36,288 bases of DNA from Rhizobiaceae bacterium (GCA_016742175.1 JACVCH010000027.1:1-36288); one strand, 5' to 3'. Shown: positions 1 through 8,235, numbered from the stretch's first letter. The notes: generated from the sequence alone by a model not told the origin. Numbers and translations: made by a program.

Positions 1-117
1 GATGACGCCGGTGTTCGGATCGCCCTCGGCGGTGAACGCCCACAGGTCACGGCCGATCTCGGTGAAGGAGACGGTCTTCTCGGCCATGTCGCCGGTGGAT
101 GCGAAGTTCTTGGTCAT
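1..117 (-). CDS. MBL-fold metallo-hydrolase, N-terminal part only (runs off the window)
   Basis: The 39 visible codons start at an ATG at 117 and read MTKNFASTGDMAEKTVSFTE, then a segment ending DPNTGVI. This resembles the amino end of bacterial metallo-beta-lactamase-fold hydrolases, where the first beta strands precede the HxHxDH metal site; that site lies outside the window. A GGAG ribosome site sits about 10 bases before the ATG. The gene is 38 bp downstream of the TRAP permease remnant on the same strand, so it may once have been co-transcribed with it. The family call rests on a short stretch, and the substrate cannot be told. Confidence 0.6.
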   Translation of the reverse strand, partial: MTKNFASTGDMAEKTVSFTEIGRDLWAFTAEGDPNTGVI

Positions 118-155
118 GTGTGCTCCAGAATGCTGACGTCATAGATCCAACACGA

Positions 156-911
156 CTACCGTGCCAGATAAGCCGGGAGCCACAGGCTGATCTGAGGAAA
201 GATGATGAGCAGGACAAGCGCCGCCAACTGCAGCAATACGAAGGGAATGATGCCGCGATAGATGGTGCCGATCGAGACGTCGGGCGCGACGCCGCGCAGG
301 TAGAACAGAGCGTAGCCGAAAGGCGGCGTCAGGAACGATGTCTGCATGTTGACCGCAAGCGCGATGGCGAACCATGCCAACACCTGGCTTTGCGGCATCC
401 CGAAATCCAGGCTTGCCACGACCGGGGCAACGAGCGGCACCACGACGAGTGCGATCTCCACCCAATCGAGGAAGAAGCCTAGGATGAATACCAGCGCCAT
501 GATGACGAACAGCACGAAATAGGGCCCGGTGCCGAGCGCGTCGAAGGCGTGGATCACCATCTCGTCACCGCCGAGCCGACGGAAGATGACCGAAAAGATC
601 GTCGCACCGATCATTACGAAGATGATCATGGCGGTGGTCTTGGTGGTGTCGCGCAGCGAGGTTCGCAATGTTGCGAAATCGAGCCGGCCCGAGATCAGCG
701 CCAGGAAGAGCGCGCCGGCCGCGCCGATTGCGGCGGCTTCGGTCGGTGTCGCGATGCCGGCGATGATGGTGCCGAGCACCGCTGCGATCAGCAGGACGGG
801 CGCCAGGAGGTCGCGCGCGAGCTGAATGGCGGCCGCGCCGCGGCTCGCGGCCCGTTCGGGCTCGCCGGCCGGCGAACTTGGGCAGGAACTTCCTTTCGCA
901 AAACGTCAGGT
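156..911 (-). pseudogene. TRAP transporter large permease (DctM type), 5'-truncated remnant
   Basis: The frame encodes the C-terminal part of a TRAP-T large membrane subunit, which drives sodium- or proton-coupled uptake of organic acids together with a small permease and a periplasmic receptor. It shows the family signature ATPTEAAAIGA, several hydrophobic helices, and a conserved end around NMQTSFLTPPFGYALFYLRG. DctM proteins usually have more than 400 residues; only about 235 codons remain. The best internal start is a GTG at 779, but homology-like sequence (LARDLLAPVLLIAAV) continues upstream to roughly 880. An in-frame stop lies near 912, and no receptor or small subunit gene is present. 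The loss of the 5' half beside an IS21-type fragment indicates a rearrangement. A truncated permease is very unlikely to transport. Confidence 0.75.
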
Positions 912-1132
912 CGCCGCAGCTTCGCAAGATGCCGTCGGCTAGGAGCAGATATGTCTTGGATTGGAGTACAAACAGCCCCCTCGGAAGATCCTGCTCCTGT
1001 ATTTGACAGCCGCGACTGGGTCGACGGCGAATCCGCAGAGTTCCGCACGTTTGATCGCAATTGCATCCATCAAGACGTCTGCATGCTCTGTTGTTTCCCG
1101 ACCTGGTCCGGTCGGGGATGCTAATGAGGCAG
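912..1132. other. Unassigned junction sequence between TRAP remnant and IS fragment
   Basis: About 220 bp separate the truncated TRAP permease from the IstA fragment. An open minus-strand frame crosses it (the tail of the 939-1304 reading frame), but its translation matches no family I recognise and it continues from the frameshifted transposase. It is probably debris from the rearrangement that removed the 5' half of the permease. Confidence 0.35.
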
Positions 1133-1310
1133 CAACCGCGACCGTCGCCGCCTCGCTGCCCTCGCGAAGGCCGACACATGGCCATCCAGGAACGCTTCCG
1201 TCGTCTCGGCTGGGTGGCGCATCCGACTGCGGCAGGTCCATGCAGAAAAAGTGGATCTTGCAGCGAACTCCGCCGATCACGCTGACCGCCTCGCCAAAAT
1301 CCACCCGACC
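1133..1310 (-). pseudogene. istA: IS21-family transposase (IstA) fragment, frameshifted
   Basis: On the minus strand the segment from about 1304 to 1218 encodes VDFGEAVSVIGGVRCKIHFF followed by CMDLPQSDA, the catalytic-core start of IstA transposases (the D of VDFGE is the first acidic residue of the DDE fold). The reading continues in another frame at about 1213-1160 as PAETTEAFLDGHVSAFA, the next conserved block of the same family. The few residues normally between the blocks are missing, so a small deletion has shifted the frame. Neither the rest of istA nor istB is present. The fragment lies where the TRAP permease gene loses homology. Recognition is from remembered family motifs, not an alignment. 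Confidence 0.7.
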
Positions 1311-1422
1311 CGTGCTCGTCGCGAACCCGCAATCTCCAAGCTCACGAGCAAGTCGTCGCTGCCGCGCGGGTCTTGTGCCGGAGACGAGATCTGCAGTGTC
1401 CTACCACTTGACGTCGTCGATG

Positions 1423-1444
1423 CCGGGGCAGTTTCCTGCCCCGG
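1423..1444 (-). terminator. GC-rich stem-loop after the glp operon
   Basis: A perfect 9-bp inverted repeat (CCGGGGCAG / CTGCCCCGG) with a 4-base loop TTTC lies 31 bp beyond the glpV stop codon. It is the strongest hairpin near the operon end. No clear U-run follows on the minus strand, so it may be a terminator with a weak tail or a 3' mRNA stabiliser. Confidence 0.5.
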
Positions 1445-1475
1445 CCGGTGTTCGTCATGCCCAAAGCCTCAAGCC

Positions 1476-3320
1476 CTAGTCGGCGGGCTTTTCTTCCGCA
1501 TCGGTCGCGGCAGGTTCTTCCGCTGCGTCGGTTGCGCCAGGTTCGGCCGCTGCATCGGCTGCGGGCTCCGTGGCCGCAGCCCCGCTCGCATCGGTTACCT
1601 GCCAGCTCTGGATGAGTTCGTCATAGCCGATCGTGATCGGGTCCTCGTCCTCGTTTTCCTTCTTGAGCTGCGGGGCGAGCGTGCCGTTCGCCTTTGCCTG
1701 CTCGTTCCAGTATTCGAGGCTTTCCTCGGGGTTGAGGACCGGGCCGATTTCGCCCTGGATGCCTGCACGTTCCAGGCGCTCCATCACGGCTTCCTGTTCA
1801 GCGCAGAGCTGGTCCATCGCTTCCTGCGCGGTTTTTTCACCGGACGACGCATCGCCGATCGCCTGCCACCACAATTGCGCCAGACGCGGATAATCCGGGA
1901 CGTTGGTGCCCGTCGGCGACCATTGGACGCGGGCAGGCGAGCGGTAGAATTCGACGAGGCCGCCGAGTTCCGGCGCCCTTTCGGTGAAACTCTCGTGCTG
2001 AATGGTCGATTCGCGGATGAAGGTAAGGCCGACATGGCTCTTCTTCACGTCCACGGTCTTCGAGGCGATGAACTGGCCGTAGAGCCAGGCCGCCTGGGCG
2101 CGATCGACCGGGGTCGATTGCATCAGCGTATAGGATCCGGCATCCTGGTAGCCAAGCTTCATGCCGTCGACCCAGTAGACGCCGTGCGGCGAGGGCGCCA
2201 TGCGCCATTTCGGCGTGCCGTCCTCGTTGAGCACGGCAGCCGCGCCATCCCCCACCATGTCGGCGGTGAAGGCGGTGTACCAGAATATCTGCTGAGCAAT
2301 GGCGCCCTGTGCCGGCACGGGGCCGGATTCGGAGAAGTTCATGCCCTGCGCTTCGGGCGGTGCGTAGGCTTCCAGCCAGTCGAGATACTTCTGGATGGCA
2401 TAGACCGAAGCCGGGCCGTTGGTATCGCCGCCACGCGCGACGCACGAGCCGACCGGCTGCGACTTGTCATTGACACGGATACCCCACTCGTCGACCGGCA
2501 GGCCGTTTGGAATGCCCTTGTCGCCATTGCCGGCCATCGAAAGCCAGGCATCGGTGAAGCGCCACCCAAGCGAGGGATCGCGGCGGCCATAGTCCATGTG
2601 GCCATACATGGACGTGCCGTCGATATCCTTGCCGGTGAAGAATTCCGCAATATCCTCATAGGCCGCCCAATTGACCGGAACGCCGAGTTCATAGCCGTAT
2701 TTTTCCTGGAACTCGGCCATGATCTCCGGATCGGTGAAGAGGTCGTAGCGGAACCAGTAGAGGTTCGCAAATTGCTGGACGGGTAGCTGATAGACCTTCT
2801 TGTCCGGTCCGGTCGTGAACGAAATACCGATGAAATCGTCCAGATCGAGATTGGGATTGGTGAACTCGGCGCCCTCGCCCGCCATCCAGTCGGTCAGGTT
2901 GCGCACCTGCTGGTAGCGCCAGTGCGTTCCGATCAGGTCGCTGTCGTTCACATAGGCGTCGTAGAGGTTTTCGCTCGTCTGCATCTGCGACTGAAGACGC
3001 TCCACCACGTCGCCTTCGCCGATCAGATCGTGCGTCACCTTGATGCCGGTGATGGCCGTGAAGGCCGGCGCCAGCACTTGCGACTCGTATTCATGCGTGG
3101 TGATGGTTTCCGACACAACGCGGATTTCCATGCCCGAATGGGGCGCGGCCGCGTCGATGAACCATTGCATTTCCGCTTCCTGCTCCTCGCGGGTCAGCGT
3201 CGACATGTCGCCGATTTCGGCGTCAAGGAAAGTGCGCGCTGCCTCCATATCGGCATGGGCGATACCCATTCCAAAGAGCAGCGCAAGCGCGGTCGTCGAT
3301 GTATAAAGTTGCTTTCGCAT
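1476..3320 (-). CDS. glpV: Glycerol ABC transporter substrate-binding protein GlpV
   Basis: This is the periplasmic solute receptor of the rhizobial glycerol importer. The 614-residue product begins with a Sec signal peptide (MRKQLYTSTTALALLFGMGI, cleavage near AHA-DME) and then has the two-lobe fold of a long type of extracellular binding protein, with family-like stretches such as TGIKVTHDLIGEGDVVERLQ. The gene order ATPase-ATPase-permease-permease-GlpU-GlpV is that described for glpSTPQUV of Rhizobium leguminosarum, which supports the assignment more than the sequence alone. It is the last gene of the operon. The last 40 or so residues form a low-complexity tail rich in Ala, Glu, Asp and Pro that looks like a species-specific extension. 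Substrate is inferred from the operon and not proven. Confidence 0.88.
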   Translation of the reverse strand: MRKQLYTSTTALALLFGMGIAHADMEAARTFLDAEIGDMSTLTREEQEAEMQWFIDAAAPHSGMEIRVVSETITTHEYESQVLAPAFTAITGIKVTHDLIGEGDVVERLQSQMQTSENLYDAYVNDSDLIGTHWRYQQVRNLTDWMAGEGAEFTNPNLDLDDFIGISFTTGPDKKVYQLPVQQFANLYWFRYDLFTDPEIMAEFQEKYGYELGVPVNWAAYEDIAEFFTGKDIDGTSMYGHMDYGRRDPSLGWRFTDAWLSMAGNGDKGIPNGLPVDEWGIRVNDKSQPVGSCVARGGDTNGPASVYAIQKYLDWLEAYAPPEAQGMNFSESGPVPAQGAIAQQIFWYTAFTADMVGDGAAAVLNEDGTPKWRMAPSPHGVYWVDGMKLGYQDAGSYTLMQSTPVDRAQAAWLYGQFIASKTVDVKKSHVGLTFIRESTIQHESFTERAPELGGLVEFYRSPARVQWSPTGTNVPDYPRLAQLWWQAIGDASSGEKTAQEAMDQLCAEQEAVMERLERAGIQGEIGPVLNPEESLEYWNEQAKANGTLAPQLKKENEDEDPITIGYDELIQSWQVTDASGAAATEPAADAAAEPGATDAAEEPAATDAEEKPAD

Positions 3321-3393
3321 GATATTCCTCCCTAGGGTGCGACTGCAATTTACCGACTAGTCTACCGGCAGCGTCGCCGGTCATTCCCTCCAC

Positions 3394-3675
3394 CTAGACC
3401 AGTTTGAATACGCCGATCGCGTAGACGACTGATGCGGCCAGAGCCCACCACAGGTCGGGACCGACGAGCCCCAACCATGCAAGATGTATGAATGCGGACC
3501 CGAGCAGCGACAGGAACAGCCTGTCACCGCGCGTCGTCTCGAAGCGCAGAATGCCGACCCGCGGATGCCCGCCCGGCGAGGCGTATTCCCAGGCGCCCAT
3601 CGCCAGGAGCAGCACCAGGATTCCAACGAAGAAAAATGCCGTCGGCGGTGTCCAAGCCATCCATGAGAAGTCCAT
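3394..3675 (-). CDS. glpU: Small membrane protein GlpU (DUF2160)
   Basis: This 93-residue protein sits between the permease gene glpQ (12 bp gap) and glpV. It has two or three hydrophobic helices: residues 12-28 (AFFFVGILVLLLAMGAW), about 54-72 and about 74-90. Small DUF2160-type proteins occupy this place in rhizobial glycerol ABC operons and are named GlpU. The biochemical role is not established; assistance to the permease or binding protein is a guess from position. The ATG at 3675 is preceded by GAGGAGAA, a good ribosome site. Confidence 0.8.
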   Translation of the reverse strand: MDFSWMAWTPPTAFFFVGILVLLLAMGAWEYASPGGHPRVGILRFETTRGDRLFLSLLGSAFIHLAWLGLVGPDLWWALAASVVYAIGVFKLV

Positions 3676-3687
3676 GGTGCGTTCTCC

Positions 3688-4623
3688 TCAAACCCGGCCG
3701 AGGGCAAACCCCTTGGCGATGTAGTTGCGGACGAAATAGATGACGAGCGCGCCCGGAATGATGGTCAGCACGCCGGCCGCAGCCAGCACGCCCCAGTCGA
3801 GGCCGGACGCTGAAACGGTGCGCGTCATCGTGGCGGCGATCGGCTTTGCATCGGTCGTCGTCAGCGTCCGCGCCAGCAGCAGTTCCACCCAGGAAAACAT
3901 GAAGCAGAAGAAGGCGGCGACCCCGATGCCCGACGCGATCAACGGCATGAAGATCTTCACGAAGAAGCGCGGGAAGGAATAGCCGTCAATATAAGCGGTC
4001 TCGTCGATTTCCTTCGGCACGCCCGACATGAAGCCTTCGAGAATCCACACCGCGAGCGGCACGTTGAACAGGCAATGCGCGAGTGCCACCGCGATATGCG
4101 TGTCGATCAGGCCGAAGGATGAATAGAGCTGCAGGAACGGCAGCGCGAACACCGCTGGCGGCGCCATGCGGTTGGTCAAAAGCCAGAAGAACAGATGCTT
4201 GTCACCGAGGAAGCGATAGCGCGAGAAGGCGTAAGCGGCCGGCAGCGCGACGCTGATCGATATGACCGTGTTGAGCGAGACATAGATGATCGAGTTGATA
4301 TAGCCCGAGTACCAGGCCGGATCGGAAAAGATGACGGCGTAGTTGCGCAGCGTCGGGTTCTGCGGCCACAGCGAGAACGTCGACAGGATTTCCGAGTTCG
4401 TCTTGAAGCTCATATTGATGAGCCAGTAGATCGGCAGCATCAGGACGACGATGTAAATCGTCGGCACCAGCCAGGAAAAACGGGCCTCGCGGCCACGCCG
4501 GCGCATGCGGCGCGCGACATCCTCCGTCTGGCCGAGCGCGGCCATGCTGCCGGGGCCGGCCGGGGCGCCGCGCACCACCGTCGCCGATGCGCCGGCCATC
4601 GTTCGTGTTGCGCTCTCGACCAT
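3688..4623 (-). CDS. glpQ: Glycerol ABC transporter permease GlpQ
   Basis: This 311-residue inner-membrane permease is of the MalG type (carbohydrate ABC permease). It has a cytoplasmic N-terminus ending in an arginine-rich segment, a first helix at WLVPTIYIVVLMLPIYWLIN, and the EAA coupling loop around EIDETAYIDGYSFPRFFVKI, which docks to the ATPases. The ATG at 4623 shares its A with the TGA of glpP (TGATG), showing translational coupling. The same frame stays open far upstream across glpP and glpT, but that extension is antisense-like shadow sequence with no family similarity. It should pair with GlpP to form the channel. Confidence 0.88.
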   Translation of the reverse strand: MVESATRTMAGASATVVRGAPAGPGSMAALGQTEDVARRMRRRGREARFSWLVPTIYIVVLMLPIYWLINMSFKTNSEILSTFSLWPQNPTLRNYAVIFSDPAWYSGYINSIIYVSLNTVISISVALPAAYAFSRYRFLGDKHLFFWLLTNRMAPPAVFALPFLQLYSSFGLIDTHIAVALAHCLFNVPLAVWILEGFMSGVPKEIDETAYIDGYSFPRFFVKIFMPLIASGIGVAAFFCFMFSWVELLLARTLTTTDAKPIAATMTRTVSASGLDWGVLAAAGVLTIIPGALVIYFVRNYIAKGFALGRV

Positions 4624-5492
4624 CACGAGCGCTCCGAATCGTGGTTGGTCATCACCGTGTAGAAGACCCAGGATAGGACCAGGATGATGAGGAAGTAGAT
4701 GATCGACATCGCCGCTGCCGGGCCAAGGTCGAACTGGCCGATCGCGATCTTCACGAGGTCGATCGACAGGAAATTGGTCGCGTTGCCGGGACCACCGCCG
4801 GTGACGACGAAGGGCTCGGTGTAGATCATGAAACTGTCCATGAACCGCAGCAGCACGGCGATCAAAAGCACGCGGTTCATCTTCGGAAGCTGGATGTAGC
4901 GGAACACAGACCAGCGCGAGGCGCCGTCGATCTTGGCCGCTTGGTAATAGGCGTCCGGGATCGAAACGAGGCCGGCATAGCAAAGGAGCACGACGAGCGA
5001 CGTCCAGTGCCAGACATCCATGATGACGACCGTCAGCCAGGCATGGGTCGGGTTGGTCGCGTAGTTGTAGGTGATGCCGAGCGCGCGCAGCGTATAGCCG
5101 AGGAGCCCGATATCGGCACGGCCGAACACCTGCCAGATCGTGCCGACGACGTTCCACGGAATGAGAAGCGGCAGCGACATCAGCACCAGGCAGACCGGCA
5201 CGCCGAGCCCTTTGCGCGGCATGTTGAGCGCGATGAAAATGCCGAGCGGAATCTCGATCGCCAGCACGACGAGCGAAAAGATCAGGCTGCGGGCAAGTGC
5301 GCCGTGGAAACGCTCCGAGGTGATGACCTGCTCGTACCAGCTTGAGCCGGCCCAGAAGAAGACATTGTTGCCGAACGTGTCCTGGACGGAATAATTGACG
5401 ACCGTCATCAGCGGAATGACGGCGGAAAACGCGACCAGCACCAGCACCGGCAGAACGAGGAACCAAGCCTTGTTGTTGTGGACCTTCTGCAT
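4623..5492 (-). CDS. glpP: Glycerol ABC transporter permease GlpP
   Basis: This 289-residue MalF-type permease has six predicted helices, starting with AWFLVLPVLVLVAFSAVIPL. Its EAA loop near SIPDAYYQAAKIDGASRWSV ends in the characteristic G-x-S/A-x-W pattern. It starts at the ATG at 5492 only 2 bp after the glpT stop and overlaps the glpQ start by one base, so these genes are translated as a unit. Together with GlpQ it forms the heterodimeric membrane core of the glycerol importer. The assignment follows from gene order and permease features. Confidence 0.88.
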   Translation of the reverse strand: MQKVHNNKAWFLVLPVLVLVAFSAVIPLMTVVNYSVQDTFGNNVFFWAGSSWYEQVITSERFHGALARSLIFSLVVLAIEIPLGIFIALNMPRKGLGVPVCLVLMSLPLLIPWNVVGTIWQVFGRADIGLLGYTLRALGITYNYATNPTHAWLTVVIMDVWHWTSLVVLLCYAGLVSIPDAYYQAAKIDGASRWSVFRYIQLPKMNRVLLIAVLLRFMDSFMIYTEPFVVTGGGPGNATNFLSIDLVKIAIGQFDLGPAAAMSIIYFLIILVLSWVFYTVMTNHDSERS

Positions 5493-5494
5493 GG

Positions 5495-6574
5495 TCAGGC
5501 TCCAGCGCGCTGGGGTTCGACACGCCAGGAATCGGCGTAAAGATTGATGCCGGCAGGGTCGAAGACGATCTTCGGATCCAGCGGGATGTCGCCGTCTTCG
5601 GGCAGCGTGACGGCGAGCAACTGTCCGTCGAGCTGGACGCGGACGATCTTGTGACGGCCGATGTCCTCGACCTTGGAAATGCTGACCGGCAGGCCCTCCC
5701 GCCCGAGCCGGATATATTCGGGTCGCACGCCAAGCTCGGTTCGTGCTCCGCTCGGAACCGTCAGGCCGCCGGGCATCTGGATGTGATGTGCGCCCAGCCG
5801 CGCCCGATCGCCCTCGACCGTCACGGGCATGACATTCATGCCGGGCGAGCCGATGAAATAGCCGACGAAGGTGTGGCGCGGGCGCTCGAAAAGCTCGGCC
5901 GGCGTCCCGATCTGGACGATCTCGCCTTCGTGCATGACGACGACCTTGTCGGCGAAGGTCAGCGCCTCGGTCTGGTCATGCGTGACGTAGACCATCGTGA
6001 AGCCGAAGCGCTTGTGCAACTTCTTCAACTGCGAGCGCAATTCCCATTTCAGATGCGGATCGATGACGGTCAGCGGCTCGTCGAACAGGATCGCATTGAC
6101 GTCGTTGCGCACCAGCCCGCGCCCAAGCGAAATCTTCTGCTTCTGGTCCGCGGTCAAATTGCGCGCCTTGCGCTTCGTCCAATCGACGAGGTCGATCATC
6201 TCGATCGTCTCGCTGACGCGCCGGTCGATTTCGGGCTCGGGCACGCCGCGATTGCGCAGCGGAAAGGCAAGATTGTCGTAGACGGTCATCGTGTCGTAGA
6301 CGACCGGAAACTGGAAAACCTGCGCGATGTTGCGCTCTTCGGTGGACAGCCCGGTGACATCGACGCCGTTGAACAGGATCTGGCCGTGCGAGGGCCGCAG
6401 AAGGCCCGAAATGATATTGAGCAGCGTGGTCTTGCCGCAGCCCGACGGCCCAAGCAACGCATAGGCGCCGCCATCCTGCCAGGCATGATGCACTTCCTTC
6501 AGCGCGTAGTCGGCGTCCGATTTCGGGTTTGGCATGTAGGCGTGGCGGATGTGATTGAGATCGATGCGCGCCAT
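5495..6574 (-). CDS. glpT: Glycerol ABC transporter ATPase GlpT
   Basis: This 359-residue MalK-like ATPase has an N-terminal nucleotide-binding domain and a C-terminal OB-like regulatory domain. Seen motifs are Walker A GPSGCGKTT (42-50), Q-loop VFQFP (Gln88), Walker B LFDEP (Asp165, Glu166) and switch histidine in VTHDQ (His199). The ABC signature is degenerate: LTADQKQ at 140-146 replaces LSGGQ. This is complementary to GlpS, which keeps LSGGQ but lacks the histidine. The start ATG at 6574 (MARIDLNHIRHAY) lies 10 bp after the glpS stop; a longer frame to 6703 overlaps glpS and is unlikely. The name refers to the rhizobial ABC component, not the E. coli glycerol-3-phosphate antiporter GlpT. 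Confidence 0.88.
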   Translation of the reverse strand: MARIDLNHIRHAYMPNPKSDADYALKEVHHAWQDGGAYALLGPSGCGKTTLLNIISGLLRPSHGQILFNGVDVTGLSTEERNIAQVFQFPVVYDTMTVYDNLAFPLRNRGVPEPEIDRRVSETIEMIDLVDWTKRKARNLTADQKQKISLGRGLVRNDVNAILFDEPLTVIDPHLKWELRSQLKKLHKRFGFTMVYVTHDQTEALTFADKVVVMHEGEIVQIGTPAELFERPRHTFVGYFIGSPGMNVMPVTVEGDRARLGAHHIQMPGGLTVPSGARTELGVRPEYIRLGREGLPVSISKVEDIGRHKIVRVQLDGQLLAVTLPEDGDIPLDPKIVFDPAGINLYADSWRVEPQRAGA

Positions 6575-6584
6575 GGCCCTGTCC

Positions 6585-7667
6585 TCACGCCGCCATCGCC
6601 GCAGGCCGGGACGCCGCCCGCCCGTGCTCGTCGAATGCCAGAAGCCGCCTTGGATCGACGTAGACGCTGATCTCCTCGTCGGGCTCGAACTCACGGATTC
6701 CATGCGCCAGCGACACCCAGCGCTCGTCCTGCACGGTCAGATGGACGAAGCTCTCCGAGCCGGTGATTTCCGTGATCGTGACCCGTCCCACCAGCGGCTG
6801 CGCGCCGGTGCTCGGCGGTTCGAGCTTCAGGTGATGCGGATGGAAGGCCAGCGTGTACCAGCCATCGGCGAGTTCACGTAGATGGTCCGGCACCGGGATT
6901 TCGGCCCCCATGCCGAGCACGAAGCGCCCACCCAGCTTGTTGACCGCGACCGTGTTGAGAGGCGGGTCGGCGAAGGTCTGCGCGGTGAGCAGATCGACGG
7001 GCGCGCGGTAGACGTCGATGGTCGGCCCGAACTGCGTGATCCGGCCCTTCGACAGCGTCGCCGTATTGCCGCCGAGCAGCAGCGCCTCGGACGGTTCCGT
7101 CGTCGCGTAGACGAAGATCGTGCCGCTTTCGGCGAAGATCCGGGGCAGTTCGGCGCGCAGTTCCTCGCGCAATTTATAGTCGAGATTCGCCAGCGGCTCG
7201 TCGAGCAGGACCAGCCCGGCATTCTTGACGATCGCGCGAGCGAGTGCGGTGCGCTGCTGCTGGCCACCCGACAGGCTGAGCGGTGCGCGGTCGAGATAGG
7301 GCGTCAGGCGCAGAAGGTCGGCCGCCTTGCGCACCTCGCGGTCGATGATCGCCTTGTCCGTGCCGGCGACGCGCATCGGCGAGGCAATATTCTCGTAGAC
7401 CGTCATCGTCGGGTAGTTGATGAATTGCTGGTAGACCATAGCGACGTCGCGCTTCTGCACGGCAACGCCGGTGACGTCCTTGCCGTCGAAATGGATGGTG
7501 CCGGAGGTCGGCTTGTCGAGACCGGCCATCAGCCGCATGAGGCTCGTCTTGCCGGACAAGGTCGGACCAAGCAGGACGTTGAGCGTCCCGCGTTCGAGCC
7601 GCAGATCGACCGAACTGATATGGGTTTCGGCGCCGACCATCTTGGTCACGCCCTTCAATTCAATCAT
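6585..7667 (-). CDS. glpS: Glycerol ABC transporter ATPase GlpS
   Basis: This is the first gene of the glp operon and encodes a 360-residue MalK-like ATPase. Visible motifs are Walker A GPTLSGKTS (34-42), Q-loop VYQQF (Gln80-81), an intact signature LSGGQQQ (132-138) and Walker B LLDEP (Asp156, Glu157). Where MalK-type proteins have the switch histidine, the sequence is YATTEPSEAL, so Thr190 replaces His. GlpS therefore supplies a good signature to GlpT but probably hydrolyses ATP poorly itself. A strong AGGAGGGAG ribosome site precedes the ATG. Expression is probably controlled from the upstream region with GAAAC repeats. Confidence 0.88.
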   Translation of the reverse strand: MIELKGVTKMVGAETHISSVDLRLERGTLNVLLGPTLSGKTSLMRLMAGLDKPTSGTIHFDGKDVTGVAVQKRDVAMVYQQFINYPTMTVYENIASPMRVAGTDKAIIDREVRKAADLLRLTPYLDRAPLSLSGGQQQRTALARAIVKNAGLVLLDEPLANLDYKLREELRAELPRIFAESGTIFVYATTEPSEALLLGGNTATLSKGRITQFGPTIDVYRAPVDLLTAQTFADPPLNTVAVNKLGGRFVLGMGAEIPVPDHLRELADGWYTLAFHPHHLKLEPPSTGAQPLVGRVTITEITGSESFVHLTVQDERWVSLAHGIREFEPDEEISVYVDPRRLLAFDEHGRAASRPAAMAA

Positions 7668-7865
7668 CGTCTCCCTCCTGTCGTGCAGTTCGGTGCACTT
7701 GGGGCAGATCCGGAAGTCCCTGACTTGGTCGAACGCGTCCCCACAGTCGGACGCGCCCGGCCATATTGCGCCAATGTCACGCTCTCTCCAACTTCAAACT
7801 GGCAGGATCCGGCCGCGACCGGCCCGTTGAACCGCTTTCACTTTGCCCTGCAACTCGAGAGATTT

Positions 7866-7891
7866 GAAACTTTTCGAAACAGTATCGAAAC
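7866..7891. promoter_or_regulatory. Candidate GlpR/DeoR-type operator, three phased repeats
   Basis: GAAAC occurs at 7866-7870, 7876-7880 and 7887-7891, two copies in the longer form TCGAAAC, with 10- and 11-base spacing, so all fall on one face of the helix. On the glp strand they read GTTTCGATACTGTTTCGAAA. DeoR-family repressors such as GlpR commonly bind repeated TTTCG-like units, which fits a glycerol operon. The site is about 200 bp upstream of glpS. No start site has been mapped. Confidence 0.45.
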
Positions 7892-7919
7892 CCAAACCAG
7901 AGTCAAAGGCAAAGTGCCG

Positions 7920-8147
7920 CTACGGCACCCGCACGGCAATGGCGCCGGCGGGGTCACCTTGGGCCAAAATCCTGAAATCGCGGCAAGCGATGTCCTCTGC
8001 GGAGGGGGCATAGTGCCGCTTTGCCTCGACCAGTCCCTGGTAGTTTGCGCCTAGAGCTGAATGCTCCCCCAACGTCGCGATGTAGGGCACGATCGGATGC
8101 CTTACCGTGAGCGGGTAAAAGACGGGAAGCTCAACCCGGCTAATGCT
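7920..8147 (-). pseudogene. Possible coding remnant, unknown family
   Basis: A stop-free minus-strand frame of 75 codons ends at TAG (7920-7922). Its translation looks protein-like, for example LPVFYPLTVRHPIVPYIATL and YQGLVEAKRHYAPSAEDI. There is an in-frame stop just upstream at 8148-8150, no convincing start codon and no ribosome site, so it could be the 3' end of a decayed gene. I do not recognise the family. It could also be chance in GC-rich DNA. Confidence 0.25.
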
Positions 8148-8235
8148 TCAGTTCGGAGAGAGCTTGCTCATCGGCGTAGCGGCCGAGGCGCTGATCTGCC
8201 GTGTCGTCCTGCGCGCTTTTAACTTCAGGTCAGCG

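Noticed and set aside
1251-2786. Long plus-strand frame of 511 codons over glpV
   Set aside because: It lies antisense to glpV, is arginine/glycine-rich and has no family features; a shadow of GC-rich codon use.
3688-5733. Extension of the GlpQ frame to 681 codons
   Set aside because: The added part overlaps glpP and glpT in another frame; GlpQ starts at 4623 with TGATG coupling.
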